Origin: Nocardia mangyaensis
Lineage (GTDB): Bacteria; Actinomycetota; Actinomycetes; Mycobacteriales; Mycobacteriaceae
Direction: 5' to 3'
DNA: 64,000 nt
Assembly: GCF_001886715.1 (NCBI RefSeq)
Contig: NZ_CP018082.1
Span: 5,890,001-5,954,000, forward strand
The translations under genes and the position numbers were made by a program. This document shows, piece after piece, positions 8,991-17,388 of this stretch. The notes under the pieces were generated by a model. That model was not told where the DNA came from. It saw nothing but the letters and a program-made list of their open reading frames with translations, and made no database searches. Position 1 is the first letter of the stretch. Every line of letters starts with the position of its first letter.

Positions 8991-10400
8991 ATGCCGTTCA
9001 CCCACCACCCCAGGGCATCCGGCAGGGTTCGACCGGAGCCTCGTACGGTTGACGCTCGAGCCCACTCATCACAACTCGTGCGGATGGCTATCGATTTCAC
9101 TCCGCGTCGGGTCCGGAATGGGTTTCGCTGTGTGGTGACTCGCCCGCGTCATGACGTCGCCCAGACCGTTGCCGTGTTCGGTGCACTGGTGTCGGTGATT
9201 CTGCTCGGCTGGTCGTCAGATCTGCTCGGGGTCCAACATGAAGACCTCGAGGTGTACCGGTTCGGTGTCGAGGCGTGGTGGTCTGGCCAAGACATTTACG
9301 GCACGTTGCCGCCGACCAGCGCCGGAGTCCACCTTCCGTTCCTGTATCCGCCGTTCGCCGTGCTCATACTGAGCCCGCTGGCAGTGCTGCCGTGGTCAGC
9401 GGCGGTGCTGACTCTCTTCTTACTCAATCTCGCCTGCCTGGTGGCCACGCTCTACGTTGTGCTGCGCGCCATCGCGCCACAGCTGTCCGTCCCGGTCGCA
9501 CTGACCATCGCAGGGGCCGCGTCTGCCCCTGCGCTACTGCTCGAACCACTGCGCCAGACATTCCATTTCGGACAGGTTAATCTCTTGCTCATGGGCCTGG
9601 TCGCGGTCGACTGCTTGGCTCGCCGAACGCCATGGCCGCGCGGAATGGCCCTGGGTATAGCCGCCGCAATCAAGCTAACCCCCGTAGCGTTCATTCTCTT
9701 CTTCCTGGCCCGTAGGGACTACCGATCGGCGGCAGTTGCCGCAGCGACGGGCCTCACGGCGGGCGCGGTCGGCTTTCTTATCGACTGGGAAGCGTCAATG
9801 ACCTACTGGTTCAATGGTTTCGAGCTGATGTCCTGGATGAGCGGAACGCCATACCTGACCAATCAGACACTCGAGGCCAGCATCGCCAGATACGATCTCG
9901 GCGAGCCGACGCAGACGATAGCTTGGGCCGGACTGACGCTCACGCTGCTCGGCACGGTCTGGTTCGTGATTCGCCGCTCGGGCGCCGCGCTCAGCATGCT
10001 ACTCATTGCCGCGTTCGCGCTGCTGGCGTCCCCGACCTCATGGTCGCACCACTGGGTATGGGTGGCCCCCGCGATCGTGCTGATGGGCGGATACGCGGTC
10101 GATCGCTGGGAGCGAAACCGCACAGCCGCGATCTCGTGGCTGTGCGCGGCGACCTTTACAGCAGCGCTGTTCTACCTGGCGCCGTTTGCTCTGGTCCCCG
10201 GCAGTGCTGATCGCGAACTCGCATGGACGGTGCCCCAACAGTTCCTCGGCAACTCCTACACCTGGTTCACGATCCTGCTGATTTCCGGCTACGCCGCAGC
10301 CTCAGCCGCACACCGAGACCGTCCGCTCGCAGGTACAACCGTTCGGCGCGACGTCGAGCCCAATCAGCCGTCCAGGTGGGCTGATCGGAGTTGTGATTAG
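8991..10400 (+). CDS. GT87 (DUF2029) polytopic glycosyltransferase, paralogue B
   Basis: Second GT-C enzyme of the set, clearly related to those at 5246 and 10870. Motifs are EDLEVYRFG (presumed catalytic Asp), PFLYPPFAVLILSPLAVLPW, FHFGQVNLLLMGL, AAIKLTPVAFILFFLARRDY and SHHWVWVAPA. About ten membrane helices are visible. ATG 8991 follows helD by three bases with a weak AGG; ATG 9084 gives an N-terminus closer to paralogue A, with about 25 residues before the first helix. Probably read through from the DUF2795-helD transcript. It would glycosylate a lipid-linked or wall glycan at the outer membrane face; the sugar is unknown. Confidence 0.83.
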   Translation: MPFTHHPRASGRVRPEPRTVDARAHSSQLVRMAIDFTPRRVRNGFRCVVTRPRHDVAQTVAVFGALVSVILLGWSSDLLGVQHEDLEVYRFGVEAWWSGQDIYGTLPPTSAGVHLPFLYPPFAVLILSPLAVLPWSAAVLTLFLLNLACLVATLYVVLRAIAPQLSVPVALTIAGAASAPALLLEPLRQTFHFGQVNLLLMGLVAVDCLARRTPWPRGMALGIAAAIKLTPVAFILFFLARRDYRSAAVAAATGLTAGAVGFLIDWEASMTYWFNGFELMSWMSGTPYLTNQTLEASIARYDLGEPTQTIAWAGLTLTLLGTVWFVIRRSGAALSMLLIAAFALLASPTSWSHHWVWVAPAIVLMGGYAVDRWERNRTAAISWLCAATFTAALFYLAPFALVPGSADRELAWTVPQQFLGNSYTWFTILLISGYAAASAAHRDRPLAGTTVRRDVEPNQPSRWADRSCD

Positions 10401-10652
10401 AACTACCTGGAGGTTGCCTGGTGCACCGCGGAACTCCTGGCCGGAACGAGTGCCGTCAATATCGCGGCCACAATGATGTCACGGTGCCCCGCTCCCGCGA
10501 AGGTGCCCCGCGAGGACGCCGGTCGGTTGAGACAACGAACCAACAGCTGCCGCATACCATTTCGGTCCGAGTTGGTCGTTCAACCGGCTCGGCAGCGGAT
10601 GCGTCGACCTGCGGCCATACCAGATCGAACAGTGCACGGCCGACCACAGGCC

Positions 10653-10730
10653 GTGGTCCTGCATCTTCGCGAAGGCTACGCCCACATCCGCGAGCTATGG
10701 ACACAAGCTCTTCCCAGCGCATCCACCGAA
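10653..10730 (+). pseudogene. Possible DUF2795 remnant
   Basis: A short stretch reads LREGYAHIRELWTQALPS, which resembles FSHVRDLWSHLPD at the end of the DUF2795 gene at 6574. The upstream half of the domain is not recognisable in the same frame. It also precedes a GT87 gene, as the intact copy does at one remove, suggesting an old duplication of the unit. The match is short, so the call is tentative. Confidence 0.3.
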
Positions 10731-10821
10731 ACTGAGTCACCGCAGGTACATCCACGGCAACCACCTCGAGCGACAGGGGATCGAATCAGGAAGCCGCGCG
10801 AGGTGACAGAGGTGGCCGACT

Positions 10822-10841
10822 CTACTATAACGTAATAGTAG
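10822..10841. promoter_or_regulatory. Palindromic operator upstream of GT87-C
   Basis: CTACTATAAC and GTAATAGTAG pair at 9 of 10 positions around a central CG. The right flank TAGGTATTGCGG parallels TAGAGTTGCGG at 6562. The site is AT-richer than the others of the group. It lies 28 bases before the TTG start of the gene at 10870. Confidence 0.5.
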
Positions 10842-10869
10842 GTATTGCGGTTACTAGGAGGCTTAACCC

Positions 10870-12126
10870 TTGCGTGTTCTGAGACAGGTCAATATAAGCG
10901 CGCTGCGCACTACTGCGCGGCGACGCTGGTTCCTCAGGACGGTATGGACACTGGGGGCGCTCGCCACGGTGGCACTGTGCTTAGAGCTCGCAAGACAGGG
11001 CCGGGACGGCTTCCAGATAGATCTGTCGGTATATCGCGACGCTGGACTCGCGTCCCTCACCGGAGCCACTCTCTACTCTGAGGATTTCCCCACAACGACT
11101 GGACTGCGGTTCATCTACCCTCCGTTCGCAGCGCTGTTGTTCGCTCCGATGGCGGCACTCGACGTGACAGCGCTGCAACTGGTATGGATAGCGATCAATC
11201 TGTCGTTGCTGGCGTGGATTCTCCAGACGGTTCTGGCGCGCCTATCGGCGCCGAAGCCTGGTTTGCTCACCGTCGCCCTCCTCGCACCGGCGTTGTTACT
11301 CGAGCCGGTTCGGTCGAATTTCGGGTACGGTCAGATCAATCTCGTTCTGATGGCACTGGTGCTCGCAGACTGTCTTGATCGCACACCCCGGAAATTGCGC
11401 GGCGTCGGTATCGGACTCGCGGCAGCGATCAAGATCACTCCGGCGGCATTCGGATTGGTGCTGCTGATGCGACGTGACCACTCCGCGCTTGGTCGCGCCG
11501 CCGGGGCGTTCCTCGTCACCGTCGGAGTCGGATTCTTGTTCTTCCCCCGGGATTCGCTGTACTTCTGGACCAGCGAGTTCTTCAATACCGACCGAGCGGG
11601 CAACCACGCCTATGAGCGAAATCAAGCGATCACCGGGCTTCTGGCGCGCGCGGGCGTGGACGGGATAGTCAAAGATGTGGTGTGGATGGTCTTGGCGGCG
11701 GCGGTCGTCAGCATCGCGGCCTGGAGCGCACACCGATTCACACTGTCCGGCGACCACGTGCCCGCGGTAGCGGTGATCGCGCTGGCGACATTGCTGGCAG
11801 CCCCGATCGCGGTGACCCACCACTGGGTGTATGCGATCATCCTCGTGCCATTGCTGGTGGTACCACAGTACCGGAGATGGCGTCGCATGCTGGCCGTAGC
11901 GACTATCGCATTTATCGCAGCGCCTTACGATCAGTTGCCTCAGCGGGGCGACGGTTTCGTGGAGATGGTCGTCAGATCCGCCATCGGAAACGCCCAGCTA
12001 TTCAGCGCCGCAGCGCTACTGGTCGCCGCCTACGCCGCCGCACGCACCCCGCCTCTACCCGATGCGCCGCGCGTGCACCAGGAATCAGTCGGCGCGACCG
12101 CTAGTGCAGCCGGTCGACCTGCATGA
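10870..12126 (+). CDS. GT87 (DUF2029) polytopic glycosyltransferase, paralogue C
   Basis: Third GT-C glycosyltransferase, 418 residues. Motifs are QIDLSVYRDAGLAS (presumed catalytic Asp), RFIYPPFAALLFAPMAALDV, NFGYGQINLVLMALVLADCL, AAIKITPAAFGLVLLMRRDH and VTHHWVYAII. It starts at TTG 10870, nine bases after a strong AGGAGG. It has its own palindromic operator at 10822, unlike paralogue B. It is somewhat more divergent than A and B are from each other (DLSVYRDA against DLEVYR). The three may act one after another on one glycan or use different acceptors; the sequence does not decide. Confidence 0.83.
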   Translation: MRVLRQVNISALRTTARRRWFLRTVWTLGALATVALCLELARQGRDGFQIDLSVYRDAGLASLTGATLYSEDFPTTTGLRFIYPPFAALLFAPMAALDVTALQLVWIAINLSLLAWILQTVLARLSAPKPGLLTVALLAPALLLEPVRSNFGYGQINLVLMALVLADCLDRTPRKLRGVGIGLAAAIKITPAAFGLVLLMRRDHSALGRAAGAFLVTVGVGFLFFPRDSLYFWTSEFFNTDRAGNHAYERNQAITGLLARAGVDGIVKDVVWMVLAAAVVSIAAWSAHRFTLSGDHVPAVAVIALATLLAAPIAVTHHWVYAIILVPLLVVPQYRRWRRMLAVATIAFIAAPYDQLPQRGDGFVEMVVRSAIGNAQLFSAAALLVAAYAAARTPPLPDAPRVHQESVGATASAAGRPA

Positions 12127-12135
12127 TCACCGGCT
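12108..12135. terminator. Hairpin spanning the GT87-C stop codon
   Basis: AGCCGGT (12108-12114) and ACCGGCT (12129-12135) pair perfectly with a 14-base loop that contains the stop codon. There is no T-run. It is placed where a terminator is expected at the end of the unit. Confidence 0.4.
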
Positions 12136-12680
12136 AGTGGTTCCAACGGTGAACCGTCGGGAATATCGGCAACGCCACGACGAGCCTTGTCTCCGTGCTC
12201 GCCCGAATCGCTCCCCAGCTCTGACTGCCTCAGTCCTCGAACGACAACGACGTGACGTTGCTACTCGGCAATGGTGCCGAGCTGGATCAGGCGGCTGTCG
12301 AACTGCCCAGCATCGGGGCCCGGCCCAGCAGGGTTTCGACAGAAGAGCACTCACGCCAACGGGTACTGGCGTGGCTCGATGTTTCGCTTGCCGGTCCAAG
12401 CATCCACCCACCAGCACAGGCGATTCGCACCTGCCGCGCAGCGCCCCTATCACGACAGGTGGATTGATCGGCCGTTCCTATTGGCGCGATAGGTGACCAC
12501 GGGCAGGGTTTGGCGGATTCGACCCGTACCAAAGTAACACCAAGAATTCAACGTGAATGCCCGTGATCATCTGTGCACAGCCGTGCATCCGGCGTCGGCA
12601 TCGTCGCAGGTAGAGCACCCATCGTGATCCCCAATGACCGGCTGTGAATACCGACCAGACCCCGAACCAACAACCGCCAA
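12136..12680. other. Gene-poor stretch before the integrase and tRNA remnants
   Basis: No convincing gene. Several short open frames overlap on both strands with no recognisable motif. A 5-base inverted repeat (CCTAT/ATAGG) lies at 12476-12492. This is the left margin of a decayed mobile-element patch. Confidence 0.4.
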
Positions 12681-12707
12681 GTCTGGGTTCGAGTCCCAGT
12701 GGGGGCA
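12681..12707 (+). other. 3' fragment of a tRNA gene (probable attachment-site relic)
   Basis: CTGGG-TTCGAGT-CCCAG is a perfect T-arm (12683-12699), followed by the 7-base acceptor half TGGGGGC and the discriminator A. No matching 5' acceptor (GCCCCCA) or anticodon arm is present in the preceding 80 bases, so it is only the 3' end. Site-specific integrases recombine at such ends, and an integrase C-terminus lies directly beside it, so this is best read as an att remnant. Confidence 0.55.
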
Positions 12708-12747
12708 CTCTTGCGCCGCTGGTAGATGGCCGGTCGGAGCTGCACCC

Positions 12748-12890
12748 CGGCTCAACTGGCCTGCTCAGTCCGCCGTGAGGCCGCAGCAGCGCGAGCCCCT
12801 TGTCCATCGCCGCGGCCACCGGATCGAGATCCTCGTCGAACAGATTGCCGTACAGGTCGAGAGTCAGCGTGGCCGTCGCGGACCGGGTCG
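12748..12890 (-). pseudogene. Tyrosine recombinase (phage integrase) C-terminal fragment
   Basis: The reverse strand reads SATATLTLDLYGNLFDEDLD then PVAAAMDKGL, the hallmark end of actinophage-type tyrosine integrases. The Tyr in DLYGNLF corresponds to the catalytic nucleophile. No Arg-His-x-x-Arg box or N-terminal domain can be found upstream, where a transposase scrap begins at about 12954. The gene is therefore a truncated relic, lying about 40 bases from the tRNA 3' end. Confidence 0.6.
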
Positions 12891-12953
12891 CAGCCTTCGC
12901 GCTCGGCGGTGCGGTGGTCGGTGTGCCCGAACGGACTTGGCGGCGCAAACAGG

Positions 12954-13092
12954 CACGCGCTGGCGCATCGGGCCTGGGGACACCGCAAGGCGTGGGCGAT
13001 GTGCCGCTGTGACGGGCACCAGGTATCCCAGGCGACAGTGTTACGGCGCCTGCGTGATGAGGGTCTGTTGCTGTCGGCAGCGACTCACACAC
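12954..13092 (+). pseudogene. Transposase fragment (IS3/IS481-like HTH region)
   Basis: The forward strand reads GHRKAWAMCRCDGHQVSQAT then VLRRLRDEGLLL. This matches the helix-turn-helix stretch that precedes the DDE core in a common actinobacterial transposase type (the usual wording is GHRKAWAMARYDG, VSQ-T-VLR-LRDEGLLL). The frame then loses similarity and no DDE residues follow. No terminal inverted repeats were identified. Confidence 0.5.
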
Positions 13093-13112
13093 CACTGCGA
13101 GATACTCGAGTA

Positions 13113-13478
13113 TCAGCAGAATCGGGCCAGCGGTTTACAGACCACCCAGCCCTCGCCGTCCGGCCGGGGCGACACCGTCCAGCCCGCAGAAGTGCCCGAG
13201 CCGCTCCCATTCGGCTGGTTCGACTGCATACGCCCCCTGGCGTCCTCCCGGGCTTGCCGCCTGGCCTCGGCCTGGTCGGCCAGGGTAGTCGGATTGGAAT
13301 CGTTGTACAGGCTGCCGTTGTGGTGACCTTTCGGGTCGATGTGGCGCCATCCTGCGGTGTCAGGGTTCGCGGCAGCGGTTCCCGAACCGATCAGGAGCGC
13401 GGCACCGGCCACCAGGACAGGCAGAACGCCCGCGCGCCAGTACCGGCTCACAGCGCCACCGAATGCGACAGTAATCAT
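13113..13478 (-). CDS. Small secreted protein of unknown function
   Basis: 121 residues. The first 37 form a Sec-type signal peptide (VLPVLVAGAALLIGSGTAAA) with probable cleavage after AAA. The mature part is short, hydrophilic and rich in Asp, Gln, Arg and Gly, with two Cys near the C-terminus (VVCKPLARFC). ATG 13478 has GGAGGT six bases upstream, which strongly supports translation. No family is recognised. It lies inside the decayed mobile-element patch with no obvious operon partner. Confidence 0.6.
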   Translation of the reverse strand: MITVAFGGAVSRYWRAGVLPVLVAGAALLIGSGTAAANPDTAGWRHIDPKGHHNGSLYNDSNPTTLADQAEARRQAREDARGRMQSNQPNGSGSGTSAGWTVSPRPDGEGWVVCKPLARFC

Positions 13479-13958
13479 CAGCTACCTCCAGCAAAGCTAC
13501 CCTTGTGTGATGCGCCGTTATTCAGCGGCACAAAGAACAGTGTGCCACGTATCGAGGCACACCTCGTGCGGGTATTCCCAGTGCTGGATGGCCAGTGACA
13601 CGGCGCTGGTCAGACCACTGCGGCGAGTTCGATGATCCGCTGGGCGCCGAGGCGGGCAAGCAGGTCTGGTGGGTCTCGGCCCAGGGGGTGGTGGTGCTGC
13701 GCGGTCGCGTAGGTGAGGGTCGGGCTGGTCACCGCACCATAGGTTTCAGTGCTGCGCTTGCCGATCGAGGCAACGGCGCAGACACACCCGGCGGCGAAGT
13801 CACGGACCACTGAACGCCGGCAGCCGACGCGAGGAACCGCGTGCGCCGCGCGGTGGAGACGCTGCGGCCGGGCGGGAACCCGACGATTCGATCACTTGCC
13901 GCGGTAAGCCTGAAGGAAGCCGGTGGATCCGGCCGGAACACGATGTGGGAGTGTCAGT
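13479..13958. other. Gene-poor stretch
   Basis: About 480 bases with overlapping short frames on both strands and nothing that can be supported as a gene. It probably contains further decayed material. Confidence 0.4.
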
Positions 13959-14471
13959 TCACATTCCGGGCAGGTACTGTCGGCCGTCGTACACCTGGCA
14001 CACCAGATCGCTGTATTCGAGCTCGAGTTCGGCCAGGCGTGTCCATGCCGCGTGCATGTGTTCACCGGAGACATCGCCGGTCATCAGCAGCTGAAAGGCC
14101 GCCGCGGCGGCGATGGCCAAGCGGTCGACGACCTCGCCGAGAGTTTCGTCGTGCCGGTGAGCGGTGCGGCTGGGGCACGGCAAGTTCTCTCGCGCCCACG
14201 CGTTGATATCGGCGACAATCTCGCTGCGGCACTGGGAGGTTTCCTGCGTCCATTGCGACCGATCACGGGCGTTCTGGTGGAGTTGGACGAGTTCGCGAGC
14301 CATTCGGCAGATCTGACCTCGGGTCGGCTGTCCGCCCAGCGCGCACAGCAGTTCACTGCCGCTGGGCAATGTGGGACACGTGGCGGCACGCTCGACCGAC
14401 GGATATGGTGTGCTCCCCGACCAACGCCGACGAGATCCGTGGGGGTTGCAGGCCCGACGACCGATGTACAT
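13959..14471 (-). CDS. DUF4254 domain protein
   Basis: 170 residues of unknown function. The conserved pattern of DUF4254 is present: LPSGSELLCALGG, then HRHDETLGEVVDRLAIAAAA (usual wording HTETLG-VVDRLA), then AWTRLAELELEYSDLVCQVY and a closing G-YLP. The first 34 residues are not typical of the family, but ATG 14471 has GGAGGT eight bases upstream; TTG 14369 would give a more standard N-terminus. These proteins are soluble and helical and frequently occur near glycosyl or cell-envelope genes, but their role is not known. Confidence 0.65.
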   Translation of the reverse strand: MYIGRRACNPHGSRRRWSGSTPYPSVERAATCPTLPSGSELLCALGGQPTRGQICRMARELVQLHQNARDRSQWTQETSQCRSEIVADINAWARENLPCPSRTAHRHDETLGEVVDRLAIAAAAAFQLLMTGDVSGEHMHAAWTRLAELELEYSDLVCQVYDGRQYLPGM

Positions 14472-14924
14472 CGCTACATACCTCCGTCTGGAAAATGATC
14501 AGATGTGGAGAGTGAGCCGGGCGGTGTGATTCGTCGCCTCGGCGCGGCTTCTCGACAGCCGGGCGGCTTCGCGTGTGGCCGAATCCAGGTCTTCGAATGG
14601 GTTCCGATACATGCATGCACACTTTCGAGCCGAACCGGGCGATGGCGTGTCGTCGCTCCATTTGCCGAGCAGTTTCGAGGCTAATCAGGGTGTGTGATCC
14701 GGGAAACGTCCTCAATAGCCACAGTTCGGACGGCGAGTTGTGCCTTGCGCACATTTCAGTTCTACCAAGGGCGGTCGGCTGTTTTTCGAGGCGCCGACTT
14801 CGATCTGCACCCGCGTGGCGGTAAAGGCTCACCTCTACGCCGCCGCGGACCGAGGCCGCCGGATCTGAGCGGTACCTGTGCACGCCAACAGGTTTCCATC
14901 ATCGTCGGAAAACGGATGCCGTTC
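14472..14924. other. Intergenic stretch, no gene supported
   Basis: About 450 bases. Long overlapping open frames exist on both strands because of GC richness, but none shows a recognisable family, signal peptide or good start site. Confidence 0.4.
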
Positions 14925-15650
14925 TCACCGGACTCGGTACCACTTGAACGGTTCGTTCGCCGCGGGACCGTAGCGTTGAATCTGATCGAAGAGCCAGTCG
15001 GCGGGCTCGACGATCGCCTCGCGATCACGATCGTTGACGTAGGCCATCGCGATCCCGACGAACGCCGCGTGACCGTCGGCCGTGTGCCGGTATACGACAC
15101 CGCCCGAATCACCGTGCTCGAACCACAGATCCCGGGTGGTGTAGATGACGCCCTCTTCGACCTTCGTGACCGTGCCGCAGTTCCAGCCGGTGGTCGCGCC
15201 GATCTTGCAGACCCGCTGGCCGCGGCGCGGGTTCATCTCGACCGAACTGAGCCCGAAGGAACCCATGGACGCCGAGACACCTACACCCTCGTACAGGCGG
15301 ATCAGCGCGAACCCCAGGGTGAGTCCCTGGTCCGGCTGGTAGGACTCGTACCAGCCGATCGGGTTTCCCTTGTCATCGGTGACAACGCCCGGCCGCCTGC
15401 AGTGCCCGGCCGTGACGGCGTAGCGCGCCGCCCCGACGAATCCGGTCAACCCGACCGTGCATTGGAAGCCGATGAGGTTGCCGTCCTCCTCGGTCGTGGT
15501 CCGAATCGGCAGTCCGGGATGCACCACAACCGCGCGGTTGGTGGCATCTGCGATCGGAGCCTGGTGCACGATCGCCGCGGCACCTAGCGTCGCCGTCGCC
15601 GCGATGGCCAGGAGGGTGCGAAGAACAACCGGTGGCGACCAACCGAACAT
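14925..15650 (-). CDS. Secreted S1-family (trypsin-like) serine protease
   Basis: A 241-residue exported protease-like protein. Residues 1-36 look like a signal peptide (VLRTLLAIAATATLGAAAIV). The catalytic His lies in YAVTAGHC and the nucleophilic Ser in WFEHGDSGGVVYR. Two Cys pairs could form disulfides (FQCTVG with GHC; RVCKIG with WNCGTV). This layout resembles the S1 proteases secreted by streptomycetes and nocardiae. ATG 15650 is chosen because AAGGAG lies five bases before it, although the frame is open further upstream. It stands alone. The target is unknown, and the family also contains inactive members. Confidence 0.75.
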   Translation of the reverse strand: MFGWSPPVVLRTLLAIAATATLGAAAIVHQAPIADATNRAVVVHPGLPIRTTTEEDGNLIGFQCTVGLTGFVGAARYAVTAGHCRRPGVVTDDKGNPIGWYESYQPDQGLTLGFALIRLYEGVGVSASMGSFGLSSVEMNPRRGQRVCKIGATTGWNCGTVTKVEEGVIYTTRDLWFEHGDSGGVVYRHTADGHAAFVGIAMAYVNDRDREAIVEPADWLFDQIQRYGPAANEPFKWYRVR

Positions 15651-15733
15651 CGTGCTCCTTCCCGAGTGGTGTCGGACCGCTCGACGTGGCGCCGTTGTCG
15701 CTCGCGCACGACCGAGGGAAGAGGTGGACTCGA

Positions 15734-16048
15734 TCACGCCGCCTCCCGTCGCCGCTGGGCGACCGAGCCATGGTGGGGCCCAGCGCTTCCGGTGCTTCGG
15801 TGAGCAACCGGGGCGGGCACCGGACCGGACCGCGAGACGGCCCGTACCGCCGCCCAGACGGTGACGGCGGCGCCAGCCGCAGTCACCGACAGCAGCGTTG
15901 ATGCCACGTACCAGACCGGATCGAATTCGGCGATGAACACCGGGACCAGCACGACAGCGACGAATGCGCAGGAGACAGAAAGGTTTGCGGCCCGATGTGA
16001 TGTGCGGACACGACATCGCCGGGTTTCACCGATCACGCGGGTGCGCAC
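15734..16048 (-). CDS. Small two-helix membrane protein
   Basis: About 104 residues with two hydrophobic segments (LSVSCAFVAVVLVPVFIA and VWYVASTLLSVTAAGAAVTV) and a basic, proline-containing C-terminal tail. No family is recognised. The start is taken as GTG 16048, with GAAGGA about ten bases upstream. A TTCCCA-N4-TGGGAA type site lies 71 bases upstream of it. It is on the same strand as the amidinotransferase, with a 109-base gap. Confidence 0.5.
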   Translation of the reverse strand: MRTRVIGETRRCRVRTSHRAANLSVSCAFVAVVLVPVFIAEFDPVWYVASTLLSVTAAGAAVTVWAAVRAVSRSGPVPAPVAHRSTGSAGPHHGSVAQRRREAA

Positions 16049-16118
16049 GTCGTGTCTGTCCTTCCTCGCACCATTTGCGGACACCAATTCCTGCCCGACA
16101 CAGCTGGATTCTCCCGGA

Positions 16119-16134
16119 TTCCCAACGCAGGGAA
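16119..16134. promoter_or_regulatory. TTCCCA-N4-TGGGAA site 1
   Basis: TTCCCA-ACGC-AGGGAA, 11 of 12 matches to the consensus. It lies between the amidinotransferase end and the small membrane protein start, 71 bases upstream of the latter. Confidence 0.6.
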
Positions 16135-16157
16135 CCCGCGCCGGTTCACCGGGCAAA

Positions 16158-17180
16158 TCAGAGATGAGAGTCGAGGACACCACGCCGCCGAATATCGGTG
16201 GTGGCGCAGTGAAATGAGCCACCGATACTCTGGACATTGCGGAACGGGCAGCGAACCGGATCGAAACCAAGGCCGGCCAGCAGGTCGGCGATATCGTCGT
16301 CCTGCGCCTCCACCACAATCCGCTCCTGATCGATGACCAGGACGTTCATGTGCACCCAATCGCTGGCCATATAGAGCGGCGGCTGCTCCCGCGGCACTGG
16401 GCGCGGCGCCGGAACGAGATCCCATTCGGCGAACAAGGAATTCCGCAGGGTGTCCGCATCGACCCAGTCGGGATTGAACAGCAGCGTACCGGGGCGCAGC
16501 GGCATGATCGTGCAGTCCAGCCGCATGGCGTGTGGATTGTCGACATCGAGCACATGGATCCGGTAGGTGTCACCGAGATGCCTGCGCAACCATTCGATGC
16601 CCGCCCGGTTCGTGACATGGCTACGCTGCGCGACGATATCGCGGCCGAACCGCAGAAAATCCGCGGCGGCGAAAGCGGGCTGGGTTTCGTTGACAGCCCA
16701 CCGTGCACCGGGCATTTCGTCGACCAGACGGTCGTGATCGAGCACCTGCGGCGCCGATACCCAGTGCGCGCCCGTTTCCTGGTAGTGCCGCAGGATGGGT
16801 CGATACGCCAACGCCTCACTGCGCCGGGACCGCCAGGCCATCGGCGCCTCGACGACGTTCGAGCCGACCACCAGGAGCGAGTCACGTGGCAGCGCCGAGG
16901 TGTAGCCGCCGAGACTGGCGGGATCGACCCAGGTGGGTCGCTGCACGACGACCCCGGCCTCGGTGAGTACCCGATCGAGGTTGTCCAGCTCGGCCTGTGC
17001 CGCGGCAATGATCTGGGCGGGGAAGGGGCGGGTCGTCTCGAACAGACTCCAGTACCGGCGCGGCATGGTGGCCTCGACCATCCGCCGCGCCTCCGCGGGG
17101 AACACGGCGCCGACCGCGACTCCGATGATGATCTCTTCCAGCGGATCCCACTCGTTATAGGACCGAACCTGCGACGACAT
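16158..17180 (-). CDS. Amidinotransferase (glycine/inosamine amidinotransferase family)
   Basis: Transfers an amidino group, usually from arginine, to an amine acceptor. The family includes glycine amidinotransferase and the streptomycin-pathway StrB. The opening SYNEWDPLEEIIIGVAVG is diagnostic. The Asp and His of the catalytic set lie in TLLFNPDWVDADTL and ASDWVHMNVLVID, and the nucleophilic Cys in GGSFHCATTDIRRRG near the C-terminus. The length of 340 residues is normal. ATG 17180 has GGAGGT six bases upstream. It is not inside a recognisable biosynthetic cluster, so the acceptor is unknown. The ROK protein lies on the same strand 208 bases away. Confidence 0.88.
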   Translation of the reverse strand: MSSQVRSYNEWDPLEEIIIGVAVGAVFPAEARRMVEATMPRRYWSLFETTRPFPAQIIAAAQAELDNLDRVLTEAGVVVQRPTWVDPASLGGYTSALPRDSLLVVGSNVVEAPMAWRSRRSEALAYRPILRHYQETGAHWVSAPQVLDHDRLVDEMPGARWAVNETQPAFAAADFLRFGRDIVAQRSHVTNRAGIEWLRRHLGDTYRIHVLDVDNPHAMRLDCTIMPLRPGTLLFNPDWVDADTLRNSLFAEWDLVPAPRPVPREQPPLYMASDWVHMNVLVIDQERIVVEAQDDDIADLLAGLGFDPVRCPFRNVQSIGGSFHCATTDIRRRGVLDSHL

Positions 17181-17388
17181 GGCGATACCTCCACCTCCCG
17201 ACCCGAAGCACGGCATTTCTTACCGTCAATTAAGTGTACGCTGTTGAATGATCCGACAGATAGCGGTACCATTGGCGCAGGGTCGTTGGTCCCCTCATCA
17301 CCACCGGCCCGACTGCGCAGCTGCCGCCTTCCGCAGACCACGGCAGCTGTGCAGTCATTCGGCAGGATGCCGTCCGGGAATCTCGGCG

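Larger units (their letters stand above)
10401..10869. other. Intergenic region between GT87-B and GT87-C
   Basis: About 470 bases with open but uneven frames and no complete gene. It contains a DUF2795-like remnant (10653-10730), the palindromic site at 10822-10841 and the AGGAGG ribosome binding site of the next gene (10856-10861). Confidence 0.5.

Noticed and set aside
12625..12707. Complete tRNA gene
   Set aside because: Only the T-arm and 3' acceptor half are present; no anticodon arm or matching 5' acceptor.
13610..13810. Minus-strand stretch with TSPTLTY, possibly a luciferase-like oxidoreductase remnant
   Set aside because: The match is too short and the following residues do not fit the family.
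14353..14883. 176-codon minus-strand frame
   Set aside because: No motif, no ribosome binding site, and it runs into the DUF4254 gene in another frame.
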